A stretch of 13,343 nt of DNA, from NCBI GenBank assembly GCA_042576225.1, contig JBHPCA010000036.1, forward strand, positions 1 through 13,343, written 5' to 3'. Positions 7,837 to 13,297 of the stretch are shown piece after piece. This stretch comes from GWF2-30-66 sp042576225 (GTDB lineage: Bacteria > Babelota > Babeliae > Babelales > Vermiphilaceae). Within the stretch, counting starts at the first letter, position 1. Every line of letters starts with the position of its first letter. The translations under genes were made by a program, and so were the position numbers. Below the pieces are notes generated by a model. It was not told where the DNA came from. It ran no database searches and was given only the letters and a program-made list of their open reading frames with translations.

Positions 7837-8262
7837 ATGCGAAAGACGGCAATCATTTTTTTTGTAATTGCTTTGTTTAACTTTTGTTCTTTTCCCGATA
7901 CAAAAAAAATTGAAGATAAAAAGAAAATTAAAGTTGTGTACAAATCTAAACCTTTTTATTTCAGATTCCCACCGAAGCTCAAAGATATAAAAGGCAAAAA
8001 AATTATAATCGCAAAGATCGACTACGACCATCCATATTTGGGCAAGTGCACATACGAAGTAGTTAAAGATCTTGAACGTTCAAAGTTTTTTGGTTGGTGC
8101 AATACAAAAAAAATCAAAAGAAGAAAAACACAAATTTTTGAGTTAGATAAAAAATGCAAAAAACTTACTCTAAGTGAAAACAAGGTCGAAATTGGGTTAA
8201 ATGAGAACATGAAGGAAATTATTACAGAAATAAACAATAAACATCGAAAATTATCAAATTAA
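7837..8262 (+). CDS. Hypothetical secreted or lipid-anchored small protein
   Basis: A 141-residue protein of no recognised family. The N-terminus MRKTAIIFFVIALFNFC is a clear signal sequence. Cys17 could be a lipidation site, but FNFC is a weak lipobox. The remainder is very rich in lysine and mixed beta/alpha in character (IKGKKIIIAKIDYDHPYLGKCTYEVV), with three further cysteines that could form disulfides outside the cytoplasm. ATG 7837 is chosen because GGGAG (7826-7830) lies six bases before it; a nearer ATG at 7832 is out of frame. The stop at 8260 may not be the ancestral end: another frame, open from 8234 to 8329, continues with protein-like sequence (see the separate entry). It stands alone, 203 bases before msrAB. 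Confidence 0.7.
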   Translation: MRKTAIIFFVIALFNFCSFPDTKKIEDKKKIKVVYKSKPFYFRFPPKLKDIKGKKIIIAKIDYDHPYLGKCTYEVVKDLERSKFFGWCNTKKIKRRKTQIFELDKKCKKLTLSENKVEIGLNENMKEIITEINNKHRKLSN

Positions 8263-8329
8263 AAATATTACCGGTAAAGATTTCTCCTACGAAGTTTTAG
8301 CGAAAGGTAAAAACGTGTCTAGGAATTGA
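8234..8329 (+). other. Possible frameshifted C-terminal extension of the upstream gene
   Basis: One base forward of the frame of the preceding gene, codons stay open from 8234 to a TGA at 8327-8329. They read IENYQIKNITGKDFSYEV, then LAKGKNVSRN, which looks like ordinary protein. The overlap is next to an A-rich stretch (AATAAACATCGAAAA). A one-base indel, whether mutation or sequencing error, would join them. Low confidence because the open run is only about 30 codons. Confidence 0.3.
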
Positions 8330-8406
8330 GATAGTATAGTTTGTATCTATTTATTAGATTTCTGATTCAAATTTTATGCCAAAGGGTAGTAATATAAATT
8401 TCGCTT

Positions 8407-8434
8407 TTGTGTGAAAATATAAACATGTTAAAAT
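8407..8434 (+). promoter_or_regulatory. Predicted promoter of msrAB
   Basis: TTGTGT (8407-8412), a 16-base spacer ending in TGT, and TAAAAT (8429-8434), giving the extended -10 TGTTAAAAT. ATTTCGCTT and GAAAATAT around the -35 are also found before the S41-like gene (2915-2930). The predicted leader is about 25 bases. Confidence 0.6.
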
Positions 8435-8465
8435 GGAAATAGTAGAAAATTAATAGGGAGTAAAG

Positions 8466-9509
8466 ATGAAGAAATATATATTAGTTGGGTTAGTTATTTT
8501 GATTATAGGGGTTGGTATAATGTCGCTACAAAAAAATAAAACTGAAACAGCTTTATTTGCAGGAGGTTGTTTCTGGTGTTCACAGGCTACGTTTGAAAAT
8601 GTAGATGGAGTACTAAAAGTTGTTGTTGGTTACACTGGAGGTAAAAACAAAAATCCTACATACCAAGATTATGCACAAAAGGAGCATGTTGAGGCATTTA
8701 AAATCACATTTGATCCAGCAAAAATTTCCTACAAACATTTGCTTGATGTTTTTTGGAAAACAGTAGACCCTACCGACGCCCAGGGACAATTTTCAGACAG
8801 AGGAAAAAATTATAGAACGGTGATTTTTTACACCAATGAAAAACAAAAAGAGCAAGCAACACAATCTAAAAAAGAGCTTGAAATATCGGGAAGATTTGAA
8901 AAGCCAATAGTAACAGAAATTATCAAAGCATCTCCGTTTTATGAGGCTGAAGATTATCATAAAAGTTATTATAAGAAAAAACCAATTAAGTACAAAGCAT
9001 ATCGAGCTGCATCCGGACGTGATGCATTTTTTAAAAAAATATGGAAAAAAGCTAACCCTGTATATAAAAAACCATCTGATAAAGCATTACAAAAGAAACT
9101 ATCCCCATTGCAATATCAAGTAACGCAAAAATGTGGCACGGAGCCACCGTTTAATAATGCTTACTGGAACAATACAAAAAAGGGGATCTATGTTGATGTT
9201 GTTTCTGGAGAAGTCTTATTCAGCTCAAAGGACAAATTTAAATCAGGTACAGGATGGCCAAGCTTTACTAAACCACTTGAGAAGAGTAATGTTGTTGAAA
9301 AAGAAGATCGATCTTTAAGTACAATACGCACCGAAGTAAGAAGCAAGAAAGCTAATTCTCACTTAGGACATGTGTTTACTGACGGCCCAGGCCTCACCAA
9401 GTTGCGTTATTGCATAAACTCTGCGTCATTGCGATTTATACCAGTCAAAGATTTGGAAAAAGAAGGATATGGCCACTATCTAAAAAAGTTCCAGGATGAA
9501 AACCAATAA
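8466..9509 (+). CDS. msrAB: Membrane-anchored bifunctional peptide methionine sulfoxide reductase MsrA-MsrB
   Basis: Repairs oxidised methionine in proteins; MsrA reduces the S-sulfoxide and MsrB the R-sulfoxide. Residues 4-21 form a hydrophobic signal anchor, so both domains probably act outside the cytoplasmic membrane. MsrA spans about 28-185, with the catalytic motif GGCFWC (Cys35) and YTGGKNKNPTY. MsrB spans about 212-327, with KCGTEPPF (Cys223, likely resolving), GTGWPSF (261-267), HLGHVF (299-304) and the catalytic RYCINSASLRF (Cys316). The two CxxC zinc sites found in many MsrB proteins are absent. The order MsrA then MsrB in one chain is a common fusion; there is no thioredoxin-like domain, so an outside reductant is needed. 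ATG 8466 follows GGGAG five bases upstream. It converges on the SOUL-protein gene with only 15 bases between stop codons. Confidence 0.96.
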   Translation: MKKYILVGLVILIIGVGIMSLQKNKTETALFAGGCFWCSQATFENVDGVLKVVVGYTGGKNKNPTYQDYAQKEHVEAFKITFDPAKISYKHLLDVFWKTVDPTDAQGQFSDRGKNYRTVIFYTNEKQKEQATQSKKELEISGRFEKPIVTEIIKASPFYEAEDYHKSYYKKKPIKYKAYRAASGRDAFFKKIWKKANPVYKKPSDKALQKKLSPLQYQVTQKCGTEPPFNNAYWNNTKKGIYVDVVSGEVLFSSKDKFKSGTGWPSFTKPLEKSNVVEKEDRSLSTIRTEVRSKKANSHLGHVFTDGPGLTKLRYCINSASLRFIPVKDLEKEGYGHYLKKFQDENQ

Positions 9510-9524
9510 GTAGTAATCAAAAAA

Positions 9525-10118
9525 CTATTCTTCTATAATAACCAATAATTCATTTCGCATTAAAAATGGTAAAATAAATGGCGGATTATAACGAGCCAAG
9601 ATAACGTTAGAGCGTTGCGTTATGCCGTCTCGCTTTAAAAGAGCCATAAATTCTTCTTTTTTTTGCTTTACCCGTTTTGCTGAAGGATACCAGGTAAAAC
9701 TATATGCGGCTACTTTTTCAGATGGTTTTTCTGTTATTTTTATTCGATCATCTTTCGGTTCAGGAAGCGTTTCTTTTTTATAAAAGGGTGGCATTACAAA
9801 TGCAATATCATATCCATCAATTTTCACTTTTTTTTCTACAAAAACTGGAGCAGTCATTGACATACGCACATTCTGCTTGTTGCCACCAAATATATAGTTT
9901 GCAAGTACACGAAACCCTTTATTTGCAACAGCTTTGTACGAACCTGGAAATACAACATGTGCGATGATATATGGTTCATATTTTCTAATTTCATACCCAT
10001 GTTTCTTTTGCAAAACAGTATATCCAGGTTCCTTTAGGTTAACTTGCAAGGCATACCATAATTGCCAACCGACAAATGCAAAAAAGACTAAGAAAAGAAT
10101 TGCTACCAAAAGCTTCAT
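9525..10118 (-). CDS. Membrane-anchored SOUL family heme-binding protein
   Basis: A 197-residue protein of the SOUL/HBP family, whose members bind heme or related tetrapyrroles; the bacterial role is not established. An N-terminal hydrophobic anchor (residues 3-20) places the domain outside the cytoplasmic membrane. Family features appear in order: GYEIRKYEPY (41-50), KGFRVLANYIFGGN (67-80), SMTAPVFVEKK (87-97), and near the C-terminus YNPPFILPFLMRNE. This is a full-length single domain. ATG 10116-10118 is preceded by GGGAG at good spacing. It runs tail-to-tail with msrAB and lies downstream of the LemA gene on the same strand, 146 bases away, with its own promoter. The pairing with a methionine sulfoxide reductase hints at a heme or redox role in the envelope, which is inference. 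Confidence 0.92.
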   Translation of the reverse strand: MKLLVAILFLVFFAFVGWQLWYALQVNLKEPGYTVLQKKHGYEIRKYEPYIIAHVVFPGSYKAVANKGFRVLANYIFGGNKQNVRMSMTAPVFVEKKVKIDGYDIAFVMPPFYKKETLPEPKDDRIKITEKPSEKVAAYSFTWYPSAKRVKQKKEEFMALLKRDGITQRSNVILARYNPPFILPFLMRNELLVIIEE

Positions 10119-10168
10119 AAATACTCCCTACCTTTTTGATGCAAAATCTCGAAAACACCTTATAAACC

Positions 10169-10204
10169 ATCTTAACAATATCGAACATCCTATAAGCATG
10201 TCAA
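10169..10204 (-). promoter_or_regulatory. Predicted promoter region of the SOUL-protein gene
   Basis: On the minus strand a perfect TTGACA (10204-10199) is followed after 18 bases by TATTGT (10180-10175). Overlapping it is the extended -10 TGTTAAGAT (10177-10169), which fits the motif seen before other genes but would leave a 24-base spacer from that TTGACA. One of the two is probably used; I cannot decide which. Confidence 0.5.
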
Positions 10205-10264
10205 TAAGCGTTCTAATAATTTATAATTTGCACTTTGATGAGCTTGAGGTTAAATTGTAAAATA

Positions 10265-10786
10265 TTACTTTAGATATGGCTTCTTTAAAAACCCAAAAAA
10301 TTTCGCAACTATATTCGAAGGAAATTTACTTATAGCAGTATTGTAGTTTTTTGCTGCCTCATTGTAATATCCTCTTGCAAGCTGCAACTCTTTTTCGATT
10401 TCGCCTAGATCTTTTTGCAAGGACAAAAAGTTTTCATCTTCGCTTAACTCTGGATAACTTTTTGCAAAATCAAATAACGTTTTTAATGCCTCGGATAAGC
10501 CTGATTCTGCTTCTATTTTCTCTTTCATATTTTTTGCATCCGCAGAATATAACCGTATTTCTATCACCTCTTCTAAAATTTCTCCCTCACCAACACCATA
10601 TTGCTTAAACACAGCTACTAAGCTTGGAATCAGATCACACCTCCTTTTAAGCTGCATATTTATGCCACTCCACCCTTCATAGGCAAGTGCATCCAAACGC
10701 ACAAGTCTATTGTACGCAGAAAGTGACCATAGAATGAAAGAAAACAATGCTACTATGACAATTATACCCATCACGATCAAAAACAT
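10265..10786 (-). CDS. lemA: LemA family protein
   Basis: A 173-residue membrane-anchored helical protein. Residues 1-22 are a single N-terminal transmembrane segment; the rest is the LemA helical bundle. Family motifs are clear: YNRLVRLDALAYEGWSGINM (25-44), QLKRRCDLIPSLV (45-57), and the C-terminal LARGYYNEAAKNYNTAISKFPSN with the AKFFGFLKKPY tail. LemA proteins are widespread but their biochemical role is not settled; they often sit near membrane proteases or TPM-domain proteins, neither of which is here. ATG 10784-10786 follows TTAGGAG seven bases upstream. I see no convincing promoter in the repeat-laden region before it. It is followed on the same strand by the SOUL-protein gene. Confidence 0.93.
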   Translation of the reverse strand: MFLIVMGIIVIVALFSFILWSLSAYNRLVRLDALAYEGWSGINMQLKRRCDLIPSLVAVFKQYGVGEGEILEEVIEIRLYSADAKNMKEKIEAESGLSEALKTLFDFAKSYPELSEDENFLSLQKDLGEIEKELQLARGYYNEAAKNYNTAISKFPSNIVAKFFGFLKKPYLK

Positions 10787-10843
10787 GATAAATCTCCTAA
10801 TTTACTGTCAAATACACAAAAAAACCAGCCTGGGCGTCTCCTC

Positions 10844-10957
10844 TCCTTCGATTCTTCGACCTCAGGACTAAAGGCGCGCAAATTCAACATTTTTTCTAAC
10901 TAATAATATGCGCCCAACCCAGCCTTCGCTTCCGCTCATCCTGAGCCTGACGAAGGA
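10844..10957. repeat. Imperfect inverted repeat built from TCCTGAG...CGAAGGA units
   Basis: The left arm (10844-10867) starts TCCTTCG and ends CTCAGGA. The right arm (10939-10957) is TCCTGAGCCTGACGAAGGA. The arms are inverted and share both 7-base ends. A second pair, GGCGC (10873-10877) and GCGCC (10910-10914), is nested inside, so the whole could fold as a large hairpin or represent two facing copies of a dispersed element. TCCTGAG...TCGAAGGA-like elements are, as far as I recall, common intergenic repeats in many bacterial genomes. Confidence 0.65.
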
Positions 10958-10960
10958 CTG

Positions 10961-10983
10961 CGGGCATGGCAGGATTCGAACCT
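10961..10983 (-). other. Orphan tRNA-like T-arm and acceptor 3' strand
   Basis: On the minus strand GGTTCGAATCC (10982-10972) has the invariant G53-TTCGAAT-C61 pattern of a T-loop, followed by TGC and an acceptor-like CATGCCC with G as discriminator. No matching 5' half is found at the proper distance: the only partial partner, GGGCATA near 11083, lies about 120 bases away and is not followed by a D-arm. CCA is not encoded. The 5' side of the T stem is disrupted where the adjoining palindrome begins. It is probably a tRNA fragment or remnant; it is not a functional tRNA as read. Confidence 0.4.
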
Positions 10984-11013
10984 TCCGCCGTCGCTAAAGC
11001 TATGGCGGACAGG
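10981..11013. repeat. Palindromic repeat element (TCCGCC/GGCGGA hairpin)
   Basis: CCT-TCCGCC (10981-10989) pairs with GGCGGA-c-AGG (11004-11013), giving nine base pairs with one bulged C and a 14-base loop that contains GCTAAAGC. The G+C content and form are those of a dispersed palindromic (REP-like) element, different from the surrounding DNA. It abuts the tRNA-like T-arm. Confidence 0.6.
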
Positions 11014-11040
11014 GTGGCCTATACAACCATAGTTTACCCT
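11011..11040. repeat. Stem-loop with symmetric internal loop
   Basis: AGGGT-ggc-CTAT-acaacc-ATAG-ttt-ACCCT: a 5-bp stem, a 3x3 internal loop, a 4-bp stem and a 6-base loop. There is no T-tract on either side, so it is not an intrinsic terminator. It may belong to a structured RNA covering the region. Confidence 0.5.
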
Positions 11041-11048
11041 AAGCTTGA

Positions 11049-11207
11049 AAAAAGAACAATCAAACGCCTAAGGAAATATGCCCCTTAGTTGACGCGTTTC
11101 TTAACCGCGTTGTCGAATTTGGCTTTAGCTTGCAACACATCGTGCTAAAAGCACCTGGGCTAAAGACAGCATTTTCTAGTTTGGGAATTGAGCCGGCACA
11201 TGTGTGA
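11049..11207 (+). pseudogene. Possible remnant reading frame without start codon
   Basis: From 11049 to a TGA at 11205-11207 one plus-strand frame stays open for 52 codons and reads as protein-like sequence, for example PLVDAFLNRVVEFGF, then SLQHIVLKAPGLKTAFSSLG. It has no ATG, GTG or TTG in a sensible place and no ribosome binding site, and it begins right after a TGA. The codons are more G/C-rich than those of the neighbours. It could be the tail of a decayed gene. The same DNA also forms several hairpins, so the frame may be an accident of a structured RNA. I do not recognise any family. Confidence 0.25.
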
Positions 11208-11229
11208 AAACGCCTTATTTTAGGGGCTG

Positions 11230-11257
11230 TTGCAGCATTTTTCGCTTCATATATTAT
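11230..11257 (+). promoter_or_regulatory. Predicted promoter of the secreted-protein gene at 11308
   Basis: TTGCAG (11230-11235), a 16-base spacer and TATTAT (11252-11257). TGTTAAATG (11257-11265), close to the extended -10 used elsewhere, overlaps its end. TTGCAGCATTT plus TTTCGCTT is shared with the region before the S41-like gene. Confidence 0.5.
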
Positions 11258-11307
11258 GTTAAATGATGGAAAAAACCCTGTTTAACCAAATTTTTTAAGG
11301 AGCGATT

Positions 11308-11757
11308 ATGGTAAAAAAAATATTAGCCCTATTTCTTGTGGCTTCGTCAATAAGCATTATGGCTTCGCGAAGTATCGAATTTGAAGTTGGTGATGATTAT
11401 GTCAAAGCAAAAACATGGGCTGCACTCGGTAAAAACGATGAACTTTTTCCTATTTCTGTGAGAAAAGATTTAAAATTAAATGAATTCCTCTTTTTTAGTG
11501 GTCCCATTCCTAAAGGAGGCTACAAAAGCCCCAATACTCTAAAAGAAATAAACCAAGAACTTATAGAAGCTATAGAAAAATATCTTGGAAATAGTAAATA
11601 TCGGTACAAAATTAAAACTTATATAATGGTAAAATGTTTGATTAGTAAAGCATTATTTCCATTTCGCTGGTGTATCGGACAGTTTGGTAAATATATATCA
11701 AAATTTAACGTGTGGTTGTTCCCTAATAGAACCATTCTAAAAAATAAAATTGGGTAA
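11308..11757 (+). CDS. Hypothetical secreted protein
   Basis: 149 residues, no family recognised. The N-terminus MVKKILALFLVASSISIMAS is a clear signal peptide with probable cleavage after IMA. The mature part starts with an acidic, beta-like stretch (RSIEFEVGDDYVKAKTW), followed by a polar middle with GPIPKGGYKSP and a helix (TLKEINQELIEAIEKYL). The C-terminal third is hydrophobic, basic and aromatic (IMVKCLISKALFPFRWCIG) with two cysteines, and could sit on or in a membrane. ATG 11308 follows a strong AAGGAG (11297-11302) at five bases. The next gene, 107 bases on, also encodes a secreted protein with a basic aromatic segment near its end, so the two may act together, although each has its own promoter. 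Confidence 0.75.
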   Translation: MVKKILALFLVASSISIMASRSIEFEVGDDYVKAKTWAALGKNDELFPISVRKDLKLNEFLFFSGPIPKGGYKSPNTLKEINQELIEAIEKYLGNSKYRYKIKTYIMVKCLISKALFPFRWCIGQFGKYISKFNVWLFPNRTILKNKIG

Positions 11758-11782
11758 CCGGCAACGTTTTCAAAAAATATAG

Positions 11783-11808
11783 ACCTATATTTAATTTACA
11801 CCTATATT
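11783..11808 (+). promoter_or_regulatory. Direct repeat ACCTATATT, possible operator
   Basis: ACCTATATT occurs at 11783-11791 and 11800-11808, start-to-start spacing 17 bases. The first copy lies just upstream of the predicted -35 of the next gene and the second begins at the end of that -35. Such placement is usual for regulator sites, but AT-rich DNA also produces such repeats by chance. Confidence 0.3.
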
Positions 11809-11824
11809 ATTTATTGTTTATATT
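11795..11824 (+). promoter_or_regulatory. Predicted promoter of the secreted-protein gene at 11865
   Basis: TTTACA (11795-11800), an 18-base spacer and TATATT (11819-11824). Transcription would start near 11831 and give a leader of about 35 bases. Confidence 0.5.
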
Positions 11825-11864
11825 ATAAATTCAATAACCCCAAAAACCACAAAATAGGAAAATT

Positions 11865-12596
11865 ATGCTCAAAAAACTATCTCTAACTGTTATTGCAGCG
11901 CTAATGACTTTATGTCAAACAACTAATATGACAGCTGCACAACGCAATTACGGCTCTATTTATTCATGGAACCTTAACATAAATACTACTTTGTATAACT
12001 CTGGTTCAATATCTGGTAATAGCGTAAGTATAACGGGTGTCACTGAAAATTATAAAAAGGGAACAATATCTGCTAGCTCTTCGCTTAGAATTAACAACTT
12101 CAGAATTTCGATAGACAAGTCAAAAAACGAAAAAGCAAGTGTTGCACTTAAATACCCAAACGGGTATCTAAACATATTCTGCAAACCTAAAAAAATTACC
12201 TTGGATAGCCAATATGGGATCAAACAAACTAAGAACGCTACAATTTTTACAATAACACCCGATTTTAAAATACAAGCTCCTAAGGGAAGTCACTTGGAGA
12301 TCCTCGATGGTGTTATTCATATATTAAGCAATGAATTAGAAGAACCTGTAAAAAAAGAGAAAGAAGAGCCTAAAGATACAGCTTGGTATACAAAAATATT
12401 TAATAAGCTTATGTATTATCCTAGAGTACTTTTCAGAGCTGTAGTTTGGAAAAAACACGAATTTATCACAATAGAAGATGGCAGGTATGAAATACTGAAG
12501 CCTAAAAAAATTATAATAAATAATTTTGCAGATGGTATTGACTTAATGAATGAAGGCTCACTATTCATAGACAATATAAGACTGGAAATTTCTTAA
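11865..12596 (+). CDS. Hypothetical secreted beta-rich protein
   Basis: 243 residues, no family recognised. A signal peptide (MLKKLSLTVIAALMTLCQ..., probable cleavage near TAA, residues 23-25) leads into a Ser/Asn/Gly/Ile-rich region of short beta-strands (about 30-110, with SGSISGNSVSITGV and GTISASSSLRINNFRISI). These resemble beta-solenoid or adhesin-type surface proteins. Residues 155-170 are a charged Glu/Lys/Pro linker. A basic aromatic segment follows (KLMYYPRVLFRAVVWKK), then a second beta-rich stretch at the C-terminus (ITIEDGRYEIL...GSLFIDNIRLEI). One cysteine lies in the mature part. ATG 11865 has AGGAA (11856-11860) four bases upstream. It has its own promoter and a clear terminator. 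A host- or surface-interaction role is only inference. Confidence 0.75.
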   Translation: MLKKLSLTVIAALMTLCQTTNMTAAQRNYGSIYSWNLNINTTLYNSGSISGNSVSITGVTENYKKGTISASSSLRINNFRISIDKSKNEKASVALKYPNGYLNIFCKPKKITLDSQYGIKQTKNATIFTITPDFKIQAPKGSHLEILDGVIHILSNELEEPVKKEKEEPKDTAWYTKIFNKLMYYPRVLFRAVVWKKHEFITIEDGRYEILKPKKIIINNFADGIDLMNEGSLFIDNIRLEIS

Positions 12597-12622
12597 AAAA
12601 TACTTTTGTTAAACAATATAGG

Positions 12623-12646
12623 AAGGCCCCTTTTTGGGGCTTTTTT
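12623..12646 (+). terminator. Rho-independent terminator
   Basis: AAGGCCCC-TTTTT-GGGGC followed by six T residues. The GCCCC/GGGGC stem is extended by G-T and A-T pairs with the T-tract. It lies 26 bases after the stop codon of the secreted-protein gene. There is no T-tract on the minus strand, so it does not serve the converging methyltransferase gene. Confidence 0.85.
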
Positions 12647-12655
12647 GCTAGAAAG

Positions 12656-13297
12656 TTATTTTTTGATGAAAGCAAACAGTCGTCTTGTGCCATTTACATT
12701 TTTATATTTTACCTCATAACTTTTGATATTTTTTAAACTTTTCAAAAGATTACTGAGCGTTTCTTTTGTGTGAAGATAAACTGTATGTTCGATTCCCATT
12801 ATCTCCTTTTTCAAAACATTGGGCTCTATAAAAACGCCGTTTCTAATTTTATTCTCCGTTGCTGCTGGTAGATCAATTATCAGGGTGCCATTTTTTGCTA
12901 GAGCCCTGCACATTTCATTAATTGCCTGAATTTGGTCATGCTCGGTTAACATGTAGGAAAAGGTTGACCACATACAAACAATGATATCAAAACGTTCGTC
13001 TTTATATGGCAAAGAACGCATGTCACCAACTTTAAAAGTAAGCTTGAGGTTTTCTTTCTTAGCTTGCTTTTTAGCTTCTTCGAGCAAATTCGGCGACAAG
13101 TCAATTCCCTCTACCTGATATCCCATTTTTGCTAATGGAATTGTGATCCTACCGTAACCACAGCCAACGTCCAAAATTCTATGCTTTTGTGATATAAACT
13201 TTTGCAAAAATTTTATTTGGGCAGCAGTCTTTTCTTCGCTGGACATAGAAGATAAGCCTTCTACTCCAATTTTTTCATAAAAATTTTTTGGATCCAT
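12656..13297 (-). CDS. Class I SAM-dependent methyltransferase (start uncertain, may run off window)
   Basis: A Rossmann-fold methyltransferase of unknown substrate. Motif I is RILDVGCGYGRI (41-52) and the acidic strand-2 end is VEGIDLS (62-68). VGDMRSLPYKDERFDIIVCMWSTFSYM (residues 90-116) carries the motif II acid (FDII) and a following aromatic stretch. Then come EMCRALAKNGTLIIDLP (motif III region) and a C-terminal beta part ending RRLFAFIKK. The type resembles small-molecule or ubiquinone-like methyltransferases (Methyltransf_11/25). ATG 13295-13297 gives a normal 213-residue protein but has no Shine-Dalgarno sequence, whereas most other genes here have a clear one. The frame stays open upstream through protein-like codons (GRAIPRYESGYAI) to the window edge, so the true start may lie outside. 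It converges on the gene at 11865 across a one-way terminator. Confidence 0.85.
   Translation of the reverse strand: MDPKNFYEKIGVEGLSSMSSEEKTAAQIKFLQKFISQKHRILDVGCGYGRITIPLAKMGYQVEGIDLSPNLLEEAKKQAKKENLKLTFKVGDMRSLPYKDERFDIIVCMWSTFSYMLTEHDQIQAINEMCRALAKNGTLIIDLPAATENKIRNGVFIEPNVLKKEIMGIEHTVYLHTKETLSNLLKSLKNIKSYEVKYKNVNGTRRLFAFIKK

Larger units (their letters stand above)
10787..11307. other. Gene-free, hairpin-rich intergenic region
   Basis: These 521 bases hold no convincing gene and are richer in G and C than their flanks. From left to right they hold: the leader of lemA; an imperfect inverted repeat (10844-10957); an orphan tRNA-like 3' end (10961-10983, minus strand); a palindrome (10981-11013); and a stem with a symmetric internal loop (11011-11040). 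Three short perfect stems follow: CTAAGG/CCTTAG at 11068-11088, ACGCG/CGCGT at 11092-11110, and GTGCT/AGCAC at 11142-11154. A 52-codon open frame without a start codon overlaps these (11049-11207). The promoter of the gene at 11308 ends the region. I looked for tmRNA, RNase P RNA and SRP RNA signatures and found none. Confidence 0.6.

Noticed and set aside
7761..8237. Minus-strand Phe/Ile/Ser-rich open frames opposite the small secreted protein
   Set aside because: Complement of lysine-rich coding DNA; the composition is that of a shadow frame, and the plus-strand gene has a signal peptide and a good ribosome site.
8941..9318. Short plus-strand frames within msrAB and plus-strand frames across the SOUL and LemA genes
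   Set aside because: All lie inside genes with complete family motifs in another frame.
10817..10840. Possible terminator CCAGGCTGG followed by T-tract on the minus strand before lemA
   Set aside because: The stem would need a one-base loop and it lies in the leader of lemA; not a credible terminator.
10955..11240. tmRNA (ssrA) on the minus strand, with a tag-like frame AKAKFDNAVKKRVN ending in TAA
   Set aside because: The 3' T-loop is right, but no 5' acceptor strand with the GG-TTCGAC D-loop signature is found at the proper place, the acceptor halves do not pair, and the peptide does not end like a normal degradation tag.
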